Positions 51,401-63,208 are shown, counted from the stretch's first letter. The stretch: 64,000 bases of DNA from Adineta steineri (GCA_905250115.1 CAJNOI010000004.1:1340621-1404620); one strand, 5' to 3'. A program made the numbers and translations. The notes: generated by a model not told the origin, from the sequence alone.

Positions 51401-51932
51401 ATATACATACCTGCTCAATATGATTGGTATTCATTGGAGATGGAGATTTCTTTTTAATAATAACCATTGGTGTACTTGATGAGATTGTATTAAAACGTCG
51501 ACGACCATTGATAATCAATGGACGAAAATCCATAGGTTTAACTTCAATATTTGATGATAATGATGGTGTATCACTTATTTTTGCATTTATTCCTCTCAAT
51601 GTTGAAGAAATATTTGAATTTATTAAAGGTTTTTGTGGAACTCTTTTATCATACATTCGATTACTTGCTGAACAACGTACAGAAGGTTGTGTTATAGTTA
51701 TATGTGTAACTGTATGACGTCGATTTTCTTCATCGACTGGAGTAGATTTTCTTTTTCTTGTCATTAATAAACAATCAGTTTCAGGTTTTGAATTTGATGA
51801 AGATAATCTAGGAGCATTATTATTTGAACTGTTTAATGTATCTGTAATATTTCTTGTTAATGTGTGAGGCCTTCGATAATTATTTATCATATGATCATAG
51901 ATAGAGGGCGTCGACAATAATGTTGGTGACAT
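33406..51932 (-). CDS. svil: Supervillin: disordered N-terminal half, gelsolin-like repeats and villin headpiece
   Basis: Supervillin links actin and myosin II to the membrane. The C-terminus is a villin headpiece over exons about 33605-33560 and 33497-33406: IEFYLSDDDFQ then KEFHMTKDEYYALPYWKQ and a final KKPLGFF. Upstream exons (34012-36791) hold the gelsolin-like repeats. DIMLMLIKGRRHCSLRLV, FDFGSEVYVWNGKYADKTKR and LWNDPYDFSECLINPFDP follow animal supervillin block by block. The N-terminal half is disordered, rich in Ser/Asn/Gln. Its exons are 51932-51411, 51341-50996, 50388-49238, 47737-47107, 47052-46367, 43907-43858, about 42675-42262, 41885-41780, 41720-41187, 41045-40927, 40873-40601, 40445-40251, 40190-40027, 39868-39806, 39748-39642 and 39588-39446. 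LTFKEKMILFN and ADQAHRLVESS are supervillin-type motifs there. The checked joins keep frame. Identity is firm; completeness of the exon list is less sure. Confidence 0.87.
38214..38268 (-). CDS. svil: Alternative first coding exon of supervillin (short form, MGQC start)
   Basis: An ATG at 38268 opens 18 codons (MGQCVDKDVAIEQHDEKT) and runs into a GTAC donor in phase 1. The next exon (about 38105-38040, starting AA-TCG-ATC) is also read in phase 1 when entered from the long form, so this short exon splices to it in frame. A form starting here would lack the disordered N-terminal half but keep the gelsolin-like repeats and headpiece. Glycine 2 and cysteine 4 could be acylated (weak inference: residue 6 is Asp, not Ser/Thr). 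A GAT-rich tract lies just upstream. Confidence 0.55.
38319..38388. repeat. Imperfect (GAT)n / (ATA)n microsatellite
   Basis: Runs of ATAATA and GATGAT triplets, with small changes, about 50 bases upstream of the ATG of the alternative supervillin exon. It may be part of an internal promoter or simply a slippage product. Confidence 0.6.
38389..39445. other. Large supervillin intron with purine microsatellites
   Basis: Part of the 1.3-kb intron between the exon ending at 39446 and the exon starting near 38105. It holds a (GAA)n run at 38654-38680 and a purine tract (GGGAGGGAGAGAGAGAG type) at about 39284-39331. Open frames over the GAA run are Lys/Glu low-complexity artefacts. Purine-pyrimidine mirror tracts can form triplex DNA (general knowledge, not shown here). 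Confidence 0.5.
40251..40395 (-). repeat. Coding minisatellite, three copies of a 48-bp unit
   Basis: Three units start at 40251, 40299 and 40347, each 48 bp, and lie inside one supervillin exon. They translate on the minus strand as a 16-residue repeat (SPTSSSKELETAPTGT type). The copies differ at only a few bases (for example GTACTG against GTGCTG), so the array is young or kept uniform. The unit length is a multiple of three, so copy-number change keeps frame. Confidence 0.85.
42676..43857. other. Large supervillin intron, nothing else recognised
   Basis: An intron of about 1.18 kb between the 50-nt exon at 43858-43907 and the exon ending near 42675. It contains (TA)n and TATATACGTATA-like tracts around 43020-43080. 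No gene or mobile element is seen. Confidence 0.5.
43908..46366. other. Very long supervillin intron (about 2.46 kb)
   Basis: Bounded by a GTAAGA donor at 46366 and an acceptor at 43908; the flanking exons join in phase 2. It is AT-rich throughout and contains the candidate alternative first exon at 44114-44124. I see no other coding segment. This is some forty times the size of the usual intron in this window. Confidence 0.6.
44114..44124 (-). CDS. svil: Candidate alternative first exon of supervillin (MGAW start)
   Basis: ATG-GGA-GCA-TG followed directly by a GTATGT donor. The phase (2) matches the exon at 43907-43858, and the join reads MGAWLCTSTKNAIKSERTLL before entering the normal frame. 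No good acceptor lies just upstream, so the segment fits a first exon better than an internal one. It is only eleven coding bases long, so chance remains possible. Confidence 0.4.
47738..49237. other. Large supervillin intron (1.5 kb)
   Basis: Lies between exons 50388-49238 and 47737-47107. It is AT-rich, with (TA)n tracts near 48410 and 48450. A 69-codon plus-strand open stretch at 48725 shows no motif and is not accepted. Confidence 0.5.
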
Positions 51933-54900
51933 ATTTACTCTAAAAATCTATATAAAAAGAAAAAAAATTTGAGACAACTGATAGATAAATTCATCTTTAT
52001 ATCAAGTAAAGAAAAATGAAAGAAGAAAACAAATATATATATGAATAAAAACTTACTTTTCTTCGAGAAATAAAACGTACTAATATAAGATCGGTCTATT
52101 GTTCAACTGTTCGATTCAATGTTAGTATTTTATTTACTTAAATGACAATAGTTATTACTAAATGTTTTTACTTGTTTGAAAGTAAATCAATTCTCTTTGA
52201 AGTATAATTACTTTCATAGGTAAATGATAGTATTGAAAAAAATGAAAAAGTACACTACATATAATGAAAACGAGGCAAAGACATAAAAATTGAATAATAA
52301 TATACTAATCTATGATAGAAGAGAAAAAAAGAAACATACATGCATATATATATACGATGAGACTTTTGATTAATTAAATTAAGTTGATGAAAAGTATATA
52401 ATGTATTCATTGAGAAGCTATATATATATAGTAAACCTAATCGATGGATGATAGAGTATAAAGTTAAGTAGATGTGTTCAATAAACTTTTCTTTATCTTA
52501 TTTTACTTGTTTCGAGAACTTATGGTATGTAAAAACAAAAGAAAAACGGAAGAGAGAATTTCTTCGGCAGCGACATCATAAAAGGGATTAATTGAATGAG
52601 AGGTTTACTACGTTAGATTGTACAATCGCTATGAGTAGTAAAGTGTTTAAAAAGAGGAAAAGAGAGGAACACATCCTTCGCGTATACATTTACTACCTAC
52701 GTGTGTCAATGTTATAATATAGGTACACCAACTTAAATTCAATTAATATCAAAACGACCAGAAAGTATTGATGTAGGCGTCATATGTTATAAACATTATA
52801 GTATGTCTCAATCAAATAATTATGTTTTTTTATATTTGATTTAGAGTTTCATTTTATAGATAGACAAAAATAGAAGATTATTTTAATCAATATCAGATGA
52901 AACTAAACAGTGTATATACAAAAAATTTGTAGGATATACATATAGGAGAAGCATTGACAGTAAGGTCTTTATGAGATAATAAATGGTAAGAATTTTTATG
53001 TTACTCTGTTTTACAAATCAATGATAACCTTGGATTGTTCTAGAGAAAAATGATATCTTGACGTTTATCGAAGCGAATCAAGAATAGAGAAACAGGTTTC
53101 ATGAATAACCTTCGGTTATATATAAACAATTTTTCACCTTATTGTCATATATAATAAAATTATTAAGTAATGAGTTAATAAAAACAAAATCTTTGACAAG
53201 AGGAAAAAAAGGTTTCTCAGCATGTCGTCACTAGCCAAAAAACTAATTTATTATTACGAACAGTTAATGAGATCATCAATTCACCTTTTTCTTTTGTATT
53301 ATTCGTTGTCTTCTTACTCACACGCATGTACATCATATTGTCTATTGACATGACATTTTGTTGTATGACAATGTACAACTAATGTCTTACACTACTACTT
53401 ATATACTATCGACACTTTCATGATGATAATTAGTAATGAACATATATTTATGAGGGAAAAGTATTCAATACCTGTATGTCACTTAATAATCTGATAGATA
53501 TAAATTTAACTAACCTATATTGTACATAGATAAAAGAGTATATGATGAGTGGCTATTAACGACGAGGTCGAAAAAAAAGATATATATATATATTCTGATG
53601 AGTTATTATTTAGGTTGTGTCGTTGTCTCATCTTCTTTTTTCTCGTTGCAATGGGTGGTTAATGAATCAATCATGCGCGTAATAAGAACATATTCTCGTA
53701 TAGGAGAAAAACTATATATATATATGCATAGTACGTAGGTTGGTCAAAATAACAACAAATAGCAAGACATATGACCAGGTATACTAGCCTGTTTCTCATT
53801 TAGACTTTATCATAGTTTCTCTTACTTCATGTAATGGTTTGATAGGCGAGTCATTAAATCACTTGTCTATCTATGATAGGCGAGTGTCTCTATATTCCCT
53901 CGTTTCCAATAAATCTTCATATATCGTAATTCTTAACAATCCAAGTCTTGATCAGTGTCATGCACATAAATCAAACTCAACGCCTTACAAATTCGTCGCG
54001 TCTATGTCTTCACTATTGTACGTTACTCTGTTTTTCTTTATGTGTCGATGATAAACCATGTATGTGTTCATTCACTTTTCTTCTTATCGATGACGAAAGA
54101 CATATACAGAAAGTATCATACAGACATACAACGAGAAAAGAGAGAGAGAGAGAAAGGGAGAGGGAGAGAAAACGCAAGCAACAGTCGAAAGTGAGAAGGT
54201 CTAATCAATAGCGTTTATAGTAGGCGATGAAGGTGCTGAATGGCCTTCTTTCATATGGATTCCATTTAGAGACAGGCGCAACAATAAGACGATGATTGAC
54301 ATCTCTCACACATACGGTATGTCATGAAGATTACGCAAGTGATCTGACGTCCACACAGAAGTGCTGATGAAGAAATATACATATTTATATATGATATATT
54401 ACTCTTGACAAACGAACATATGTGTACAGAACTTTTTCTAATCTAATCTCATCTATTACAAGGTTAACCTAGAGATAACGTTCAGCAAAGTTCATTCTAT
54501 CACAACAGTCTTTCCTTTTTGTTTATTGTTCAATATTATGTCTGATATTTATTCTAAGCCATAGAATTTCTTTTACAGATCATTTTAACACATAAGTATA
54601 TTATTCTATAATACTTTTATATATTTCTAAATATATTATACAGTTAAGATATCACTTATTATTCAACAGTAGTTTATAGATCAATAAAATTCTATTGATA
54701 GAAGTACTGTCATACATAACATATAAAGCTAGATTAAGAAATGTGTCTATTCTTTAGTTAGATAAAACAATCTGACTTGAAAAAGAAAATATTAACTTTG
54801 TCTATTTGTTTCATATAATCCTTATTCAAGAATCATTCAGTTATACTAAGTGAAATCTTTATAGTCCTTGAATAACATAAAAGTACAAATATGTCGATAT

Positions 54901-57470
54901 CTTTTGTTTGAAAAGTATAAAATAACTGATCAAACGTCTGACAAATGTAAAATATCAAACAGATTATATGATGTTTCAAGTAAATAAAACAATACGATAC
55001 GATAAGTATAACTCTTAATAAAGTGTGAAAAAAAATAACAGAAAAAGATAAAACGATAAGATAGAAATCGTTATTATGAAAAAAAAGGAAAAGAAAATAA
55101 TTTATACCTATTTTTGTTCAATATTTAATAGTATGTTAGTAGGATGACTTGAAGATATCAATAAGATATCACCGTTATCATATATATAAAATTCTCAATT
55201 ACAAAATCAGATAATCTTTATGATCTAATATGTATTATCTAAATTGAGTGGGTTGATATGATATTCTTTTTTTCACTTTTATATTTGATAATCTTCATTT
55301 ATCTACAATACGAAACAAATTGAAACTTATCTTTATATGAACATATATAAGAATGAATATAGAGTAGATGTCTATAAAAGAGTGTGTTCGATTTATAAAA
55401 AAGAAGAAAAAAAAAATGTGATGATACTCTTGACATTGTGAATGTGATGATTTATTATTTTCAATATTGATTTCGATTTCTATTTACAGAATTGATACTG
55501 TATTTATTAACTACAAAGTACAGTATATGAACTCTTCGTAATGATAAACTCAATAAATATTATCTTGTCATACACAAATGAAGTTTATTATAAATTAATA
55601 TAACAGTGTTGCTTGTCTCATTAAAGGTTATTCTAACGAATGATCTACATAAATTTGTTGTTTATTCTTCTATGCTTGTTAGTCGATCAAGTCTTTTTGT
55701 CTCTTGTTGACAAAATACATCAACCGATAAATACGTATGTTTCATTGTTATGTGTCTGACTCGATTTTTTTATTCATCATATAACTTTCACTCTTTTATG
55801 TTAAGTATGAAAGAAACATTGTACTATAGCTTTTGTGACACATATTATCCTTGATAAATAACAAACATTTTTTTATTTCGTACAGCTTTAATATACTCTA
55901 TTGTCGAATACTGTTAATAATGATGTTAGTATATGGATAAGTTTGGCAATGAGCATTGATGCATTAAAAAATGATTTTTGTCAATATAGAATATAAGAAG
56001 GTCATTTCTGTTTGACGGTTATTTAAGTATTTTATTGTCAATAAAATGAATTGTATTTAATGATAAACAAAATCACATTTTGTTTTATATTTATAAAACC
56101 TTTACATATATATTAATAATCAAAAAGAGTTAGGGAGGAACAAAACACTGTTTTATATTAGTTCTACTTAGTTAAATATAATATGCTGTCGAGACTTATT
56201 AATATTTTGACAAAATATTCTTAGTAATTACGAACAACAGAGTCTAAATCATTAATTGATAATGACCTTCTCAAGTCATAAAGTTTTAATGACGTCTAAA
56301 ATTCTTTCGTTCTTCAACAAATATTCAAAAATTAAGTCAACTATATAACAATCAATCATGTTTAGTAGTCTATGTCATATAATATTCTCGTAATTCTAAA
56401 GATAGATTTTAACAGCTGCATGCAAATATTATCTATAATGATTCTTTGACATAATTATTAGTGAATATATATATATATTACAATTACATAATGATGATAT
56501 TAAACAGTAACGATAATGATAAAAACAAATTGATTCGTCATTTGTAGTTCATTTGGTAGAAGAAAAAAAACTATTATAAATGTAACTAAATATTCTAAAT
56601 GAATTCTACAATCTCATGAGATCAATTTATGTTTTTGCATGATGAATATTCCATCTACCTGTTTATTCCAAGGTTAACACGCTTTCTTTCTTTTTTTCTT
56701 TCCAAAGAATTTTGAATAGTTATACGCTACAAACATGATGTTAAATTAAACATAAAATATATTATATTACATTATTAAATATTTTTTCTCACAACAGTTT
56801 TTTTGAAAATGAATATGATAGTTATATTCTATTCAACGTTTTTTTTTCAAAATTGATAATATTCAAGATAAATTTATTTCATTCTATTATTAGGCTTTTC
56901 TTATGCGTAATATGATAAATTATCTTTTCAATTACTGTCGTTAGTAATAATCTTTATAGCTATCACTTCCTCACACTGTTCTTTATTATTTTTTCCCTAG
57001 GTAGAACATGCTCATTAATGACCTCTTTCTTGTAAGCCAACTTGTCAGAAGAAAAATATATATATATATATATATTTTATGCGTCAACCTAATAATTTTC
57101 AGCCCAATAACAACTTTTCTAATTCAAGTTTGACGTCAACCGAACTCAAATTTCCAAATGACTTCTAATTAGTACTTGTCATTCTATAAAAAAAACTCAT
57201 AGACATAAATTATACTTGTTCGAATGTTATATTTAATTAGAGACAAGATAACATTGACTTAAACGCTAATTTTTACATAATAACTTTTAATTATTTCAAT
57301 AAATAAGATTTATCCTAACTAAAAATAAAAGCAGATGTCGCAATTCATAGATAAATGTTCATATACATCTATATCTATTGGTTATCGAATTTACTGAAAA
57401 AGTGTTTGTTTTTCTTCTTTGGTCTTCTTTTGTACAATATAATTGAATTAAAATAAGATAAACGAAAATT
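51933..57470. other. Gene-free AT-rich region of 5.5 kb upstream of supervillin and TIPIN
   Basis: No supported gene on either strand. Contents seen: an acceptor-like TTTTTAG seven bases before the supervillin ATG; two copies of GATAGGCGAGT at 53841 and 53875; a GA-rich tract at 54134-54170; a patch of higher GC at about 54200-54360; and a (TA)n tract near 57057-57074. Supervillin (minus) and TIPIN (plus) diverge from it, so both promoters lie here. Confidence 0.5.
54134..54170. repeat. Purine (GA)n tract
   Basis: About 37 bases of almost pure purine, GAGAGAGAGAGAAAGGGAGA type, in the gene-free region. No neighbouring motif suggests it is part of a larger repeat. Confidence 0.7.
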
Positions 57471-58312
57471 ATGGATATCGATTTAGTGAATGATCTTCGA
57501 CGAAATGATGATGATGATGAGGATGAAAGTGATGAAGATGATGGAAAACTCAAAAGAATTGAAAGTAGTGATGATGATGAAGAATCTAAAACTGCTAATG
57601 TTGAAAGTATTATGAAAAAAGCAAATGAAGTAGCAAAAAAAAAAGTTGCACGACATCCTCGACCAAAACTTGATGTTGATAGGTTTGTTAATTATTATTT
57701 TGTTATATTTTAATACTTTCTTATGTTATTAAATTTAGATTAACAGGCCCACGAGGTCTCGAAGAATTATGTAATCTATTTAAAAATGAGAAGTTCAAAG
57801 GCAAAGGTCATGAAGTAAGTTAAATATAAACATTGAATTGTTTTTTTTCTCATTTCTATCTATTAAATTTTTGCATAGTTTGCTGATCTAGATACAGTAA
57901 TGCATAAATTTGAATATTGGGCTCATCGTCTTGTACCACATTTGGCTTTTGATGATTTTATTGAAAAAGCAGAAAATCTTGGTAGTAAAAAGCCAGTTAA
58001 GGTATTTCAATTAACAATTCTTTTCTACTCTATTCATGCATTTTTTTCTTTCTTTCTTTCTTTTCTTAAAGAACGCACTTCAACATTTACGTGATAAATT
58101 AAATATTCAAGTATTACCAAATGATGATGATGAACAAGCTAGTCACACATTAGTAATTGAATATTAATCAAGAAGAATATCTTATTTTCTTTTTTTTTCC
58201 GTAGCTCGATTTATTACCAACCATTCTTCCAGAAAATGAAGAAAATTCTTCAGATAAAAATCCAATGAATGACATTCCCAATGATGAAGAATTAAATGAA
58301 TTATTTCAATGA
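57471..58312 (+). CDS. tipin: TIMELESS-interacting protein (Tipin/Csm3/Swi3)
   Basis: Tipin partners Timeless in the replication-fork protection complex and supports checkpoint signalling and cohesion. Five exons (57471-57682, 57739-57814, 57879-58001, 58072-58152, 58205-58312) give 199 residues. After an acidic N-terminus (NDDDDEDESDEDDGKL) comes the Swi3 domain: HPRPKLDVDRLTGPRGLEEL, then FKGKGHEFADLDTVMHKFEY, then WAHRLVPHLAFDDFIEKAEN and LGSKKPVKNALQHLRDKL. These follow the animal Tipin order closely. The C-terminal tail is short and acidic, so the protein is smaller than the vertebrate form (about 300 residues) and seems to lack the long RPA-binding tail (inference). Introns are 51-70 nt. 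It converges with the CRTC gene downstream. Confidence 0.94.
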
Positions 58313-59147
58313 ATCCAAAATCTCTCTCTCTTTTTTTTTTATTGTTGTTAATATTGCTGTACATTGTTGGGAAAAGAAAACAAACGTTTATAGCACAATG
58401 AAAAGAAAAAGACGAAATAGAAATACAAGCAGAAAAAACAAACAAAAAAGATAAAATAGACAAATGAATCGGTAGCGGTTATTTTTCATTGACCCTACCT
58501 GAGAATTGGAAACATACAAAACAACGGTTAATAGAAATATAGGTGAAAATTGAATAAGCTAACTAAAAGATTTCATTTGTATAAGCTAAAAATGTATGTA
58601 ATGAAGACAAAAAAAAAAGAACTCATATATATATATATATTATATATATTTACAAACAAGAAAACGAGAGCGTTATACGTCATGTTAACGATGTCATAAA
58701 GCAATTCGCGCAGATAATTCACAACAGCAAACACACAAAAAAAAGAAAAAGAAAAGAAAAGATGAACATTAAATAAGAGCGTGCAAATACCAAACAGAAA
58801 AAAAAGAAGAAAGTCGATTAACAACACATACACACAGATACAAATTTTCCTGAGATGAATTTTCTCTGTATTTTCTCATTTTTTTATTTTTGTTCCAAAA
58901 AAAAACTTGTTAGATATTTGTTCGAAAGAAGGGAAAACATATTTTAGCGCCGTGCGCATCTGACCATACACTATTTCATACATATATATATATATAACAA
59001 ATGAGTAGTAGATAGAAATATTTTGCTCATACTCAATAACACTCTTTAATTAAATATCAGTTAGATAAAAAAAACGATTAACATACGAATAGATTCTTTC
59101 CTTTTTTTTCTATAAATTATATACATTCAATTGTGATGTTTATTTCT
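58313..59147. other. Convergent 3' flanks of TIPIN and CRTC
   Basis: About 835 bp of AT-rich sequence with a (TA)n tract at about 58627-58650 and another near 58983-58996, and several A-runs. It must hold both 3'UTRs. No gene is supported; minus-strand open stretches are Phe-rich artefacts of A-runs. Confidence 0.55.
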
Positions 59148-61618
59148 TTAATTTTCCATACGAAATGTGTCATCACACATATTTGGATCAATTGAAAGAT
59201 CCGACGCATTGAGCAACTAAAGAGAAAATAAAATTTATGAAATATAATTTCATTGAAATTATTTACAAAATCTTCTGCATTTAATTGTAAATCAGTTGGA
59301 TCAATTAAACTGTCAAATGTATTTGAAAAATCATTTGCTAATTCTTTCGATAAATCTAATTTCGAACTATCAACATCTACAATAACAAAACAAAATGAAT
59401 AGATATTCTTTAAAAAAAAGAATTTTTATTTTACCAGTTAATATTATATTCGGAATAGTTGGACTTTTCTGATTAACATTTGCTGATACAGTTACCGTTG
59501 TTTGAGTTTGACAATAACTTGCTGATCTAAAGATTAAAAGACAATTTAATTAAAATAGAAATATTTTACTATTAATATTAATTCTAAAGATTAGTGATCT
59601 AGTTTATTTTTATATGTACTTAGCAAATGATTTGTCTTTTATTTCTAAGAAAGAAGAAAAAGCAATATAAGCTGATATTCATTTTTCATTTATTGACAAT
59701 AAATCTAGCCTTTGAAATGAATACTTACATATCATCCAAAAAATTTGGATAAATATTTCGTGGACGAAAATAATTCAATTGTATACCATTCATATCATTG
59801 GATAATGATGTTAAAACTGAATTTGCTGTGGGCGAATGATTAGGATTTTGTTGTTGTGATGAAGATGATTGTTGTTGATGTTGTTGTTGTTGTTGAGTAT
59901 AAAAATTATTATCCTAATATATACATATAAGATTAATTTGATTTATTTTAGAAATAATAATATATTTACTAATGTAATCTGATCGAAATGTGTAGGTAAT
60001 GTAAAGTAAGGTTGTTGCTGATTATTATCTGTTGATTGCTGAGGTGAAAATGGGCCAAGATCATTGCCTGGACTAGGTAATAAATGTGGTGAATTTTGTG
60101 GAGAATAACTTGATTGAGATTGAGGACTTGAAGGTTCAACGCGATAAACAGTTTGTTGATTCTAAATGAATAAAATATAGATTATTGGAAGTATATATAT
60201 TGGAGTTACTTACAGGTAAAACATCAGGTGATGGTGAATTTTGTCGACGTGGTGATGTTTGTTTAACTTCACCAATTGGACTATGACGTCGACGAATACT
60301 TGGACTTTGTTTTAATGGTCCAATTCTTGATGGTAATTGTTGTTGAGGACCCTAATATGAAACAAGTATGTATATATATATATATTTTTTTTTTAAAATT
60401 AAATATTTCTTACCAAACTATATAAATCTCCATCGCCATTTTGTTGTGGTGAAGATGAACGAAAGAAATGTTGTGTTGTAGATGTTGGTGGTGATGGTGT
60501 TGTTGAAAATGATACTTGTTGATGGTGAAATGTATTTTCAGTACGTAAATCAGGTAATGAACCACCACGTGGATGATGATTTGGTGGTAACATAAGAACA
60601 TTGGAACCTGTTGAACCACCACTATATCGTGGTCCTAAAAGTGTATGAGTATTATTTGATGGTGCCGATGCAACAGGTTGTGTTGGTAATGATGCTGTTG
60701 GTCCTATTGGTGTAGCCATTTGTGCTAAAGAATAACCCATATTTGTTCGACCATTCATATAATTAGGATTTATATTATGATTTAAATCAAATTGATGATG
60801 TTGTTGTTGAAAAGGTGAATTTGATACTTGTAAATGATGAGGATGATGAGAAGGAGATGAATAGAGTGATGGTTCATATTTAATATCAATCATATCGTAA
60901 TTTGATGCTTGTCCTAGGAAATAGTAGTCATTTTTTACAAATTAAAATGATTCTCCCTCCCACTACATATATACACACACATACCATTATTATCATTTTC
61001 AATTCGATTATGATAATGTGCAGCAACACTTGGCATTATAGTATGATGAAGTGATGAATCTGAATGAGTTCTATAATGAGAGATAAAATTAAAAAAAAAC
61101 ATTTAATTCAATATATTTTAATACCGTCGCCATGATGAATTGTCAGGTGGTTGCAAAAGCCGATCGGCTTCATGACCATTGTCCATCTAAATAATAAATA
61201 GAAAATAATAATTGCCATAGATATTATAAACATAATAAATATACTTGAATTGTTTGAGGATAATTATTTGTACTATTATCATCTAAATTGTTCATTCCAT
61301 TACATTCCTGATAATTCTAAATTTTAGGAAAAAAAAATCAATCTTAATTGAATTTATGTTTCAAATTATTTTTTTTTACTTCAAAAGGTTTGTCATATTT
61401 ACGTATTGGTACATCCAATTTAATTTTTCCTGTTGAAACACGATCGGCTCTCTATACAATGAAATAATTTCTTTTTTCAATTTATCTATTCAATTATTTC
61501 CACATACTTGTTTAGCCGCTTCAACTTCATAAATAATTGTATTAAATGCTGCATCACCTTCTGCTTGTTTCTGTTGTATTAATGCAATTTTTTCAGCAAA
61601 TTTTCTTGGACTACTCAT
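59148..61618 (-). CDS. crtc: CREB-regulated transcription coactivator (CRTC/TORC)
   Basis: CRTC enters the nucleus when dephosphorylated and boosts CREB-driven transcription. About 12 exons run from 61618 to 59148. The N-terminal CREB-binding region is plain: MSSPRKFAEKIALIQQKQAE then AAFNTIIYEVEAAKQ. The join at 61124/61071 gives RRTHSDSSLHHTIM, matching the SIK/AMPK and 14-3-3 site known from CRTCs as RTNSDSALH. The central part is Gln/Pro/Ser-rich, with GGSLPDLRTENTF and RRHSPIGEVKQ. The C-terminus has SPTIPNIILT, SLIDPTDLQLNAED and a final DDTFRMEN, as in the family's transactivation domain. One CRTC gene is typical for invertebrates. Introns are about 50 nt, except one of about 200 nt near 59530-59730. 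Identification is firm; single exon edges are hand-placed. Confidence 0.93.
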
Positions 61619-62419
61619 TTCAAATAGTTATTAATTGTACGAAAGGCAAAAAAATGAATAAATGTTGAAAATTGACAGGAGAAGAGAACTCGTCAAAACT
61701 AAAGAAGAGAAAAAAAAGGTAATATGTATGACAGAAAAAAAAATATTTATATTACCGTATAGAATTATTAGTCAACGTGGTCGATCAAAATCGAATGTAT
61801 TTTTGGCAATAGCCGAAGAATCAATATATAACATTGTCAAGATTTTATTTTCTTTATCCAAAAGAAGAAAAAAAAGCAATATTTGAATAAGACAAAACAA
61901 GTTCGTGAAAACTGGCTTATGTAGTCAGAGAAACGGAACAAATATGTTTATATGTAATATTTTTGAAAGAAATATGAATATAGAAATACGTATTCAAATT
62001 TAAATAGAATTAATAGGCAAACAATTATTAAATACTATAATATGATATAAACATTTTATAGTTAGTCATTCGTCTATTTATTGATGAGCTTTACTTGTTG
62101 TTATTTGAGGTGCATGTGTGTGTGTTTTGTTTTCTGGGAATTCTGAACCAATTACAATCAATGAAAATAAATCATCCAAATTAATTTAATTCTATTAAAA
62201 AATAAATTAAAAAAATTTTCTTTACGATTTTTCACAATATTTTAATAAAGTTTATATAAATAATGTCTATTCATAATTATCTATTGGTTATTATTTTAAC
62301 CAATAGAAACCAAAGAAAATGATAATTAACTTTTTTTTTGTCTTTTTTCTCGCGTCGCAGGCTTCATTGATAATCTCGTATGAAATGAATTGAATCTTGT
62401 AACATTCCATAAAAAAATT
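61619..62419. promoter_or_regulatory. Divergent promoter region between CRTC and a membrane protein gene
   Basis: About 800 bp, AT-rich, between two head-to-head genes. TTTTCTCGCGTCGCAG near 62345-62360 looks like a splice acceptor 60 bases before the plus-strand ATG, either of a 5'UTR intron or of a trans-splice leader. No CRE-like TGACGTCA is seen. An open plus-strand stretch at 61662-61886 is low complexity and not accepted. Confidence 0.45.
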
Positions 62420-63208
62420 ATGACGACAAATCGTTTTCAGGTTACATCAGTCAATGAACTTAATCGTGATAAAATATTATCTCATCCATCGGAAGTAATT
62501 CCATTAATTAATATACAAAATGATATACCAACACCACCTTCATTACCAATTTCATTTACATCTATTCATGAAACAAATAAAACATCAACACGCTTAAAAA
62601 CTAGTTCAACAGCTTTAAATTTTATACGAAAACTTGATCCAATAATTCATCATTCCAATAGTCATATAAATTTACCTGGTATTAATGAAACTGATGGAGG
62701 AGATTCATGTTACTCTACAATACAATCAAATACTTGGGATACAAACTCACTTCATTTAAAAAATAGTTTTCTACATGAACTACGTTTAAAACGTCATGAA
62801 CTACAAACTAAAGCAAAAAATATTCCAATCGATCAACGTATTGCATTAAATAATCGTCCATATAATGAAGAGTTATTACGTGCACAAGATATTTTTGCTA
62901 TACATTTTGAATTAAATGATACTGAGAATATTCCAGATAATATCTTTAATGAAGATTCACAAGAAAAAATTCGAAATAAAATTTTTGATGAATTAGATCG
63001 TCAACGAAAGAAAAAATTTCATAAACAACATCGTCAATTATTTTTAGGTCGAGCATTATTATTCCTTATGGTAGCAATATTAGTATTTATGGCTACTACA
63101 TTAATTTGTGCTGTTATGAATCTATATGATCGTGCGGAATATTTTAATATAACATTATCAAATGATACATTTTTATCAATGATATATGATACATCTACTA
63201 ATACTTAA
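62420..63208 (+). CDS. Single-pass membrane protein, unknown function
   Basis: One exon, 262 residues from the ATG at 62420 (ATGACGACAAAT); the frame is open ten codons further up but without an ATG. Residues 1-210 are polar, probably cytoplasmic and partly disordered, with a charged helical stretch (LHELRLKRHELQTKAKN and ELDRQRKKKFHKQHRQ). A single hydrophobic helix follows near 218-240 (LLFLMVAILVFMATTLICAV), preceded by many Lys and Arg. After it comes a short tail with two N-x-T/S sites (FNITL, SNDTF) that fits a lumenal or outside location, so the topology is probably type II. I do not recognise the family. Good coding character and lack of introns support a real gene. Confidence 0.7.
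   Translation: MTTNRFQVTSVNELNRDKILSHPSEVIPLINIQNDIPTPPSLPISFTSIHETNKTSTRLKTSSTALNFIRKLDPIIHHSNSHINLPGINETDGGDSCYSTIQSNTWDTNSLHLKNSFLHELRLKRHELQTKAKNIPIDQRIALNNRPYNEELLRAQDIFAIHFELNDTENIPDNIFNEDSQEKIRNKIFDELDRQRKKKFHKQHRQLFLGRALLFLMVAILVFMATTLICAVMNLYDRAEYFNITLSNDTFLSMIYDTSTNT

Noticed and set aside
53520-54211. Several plus-strand open frames in the gene desert
   Set aside because: Short, without motifs, one ending in the GA-rich tract as poly Glu/Arg; no evidence of coding.
54200-54360. GC-richer patch considered as a tRNA or other RNA gene
   Set aside because: No cloverleaf, A-box or B-box pattern found by eye; kept only as a weak observation.
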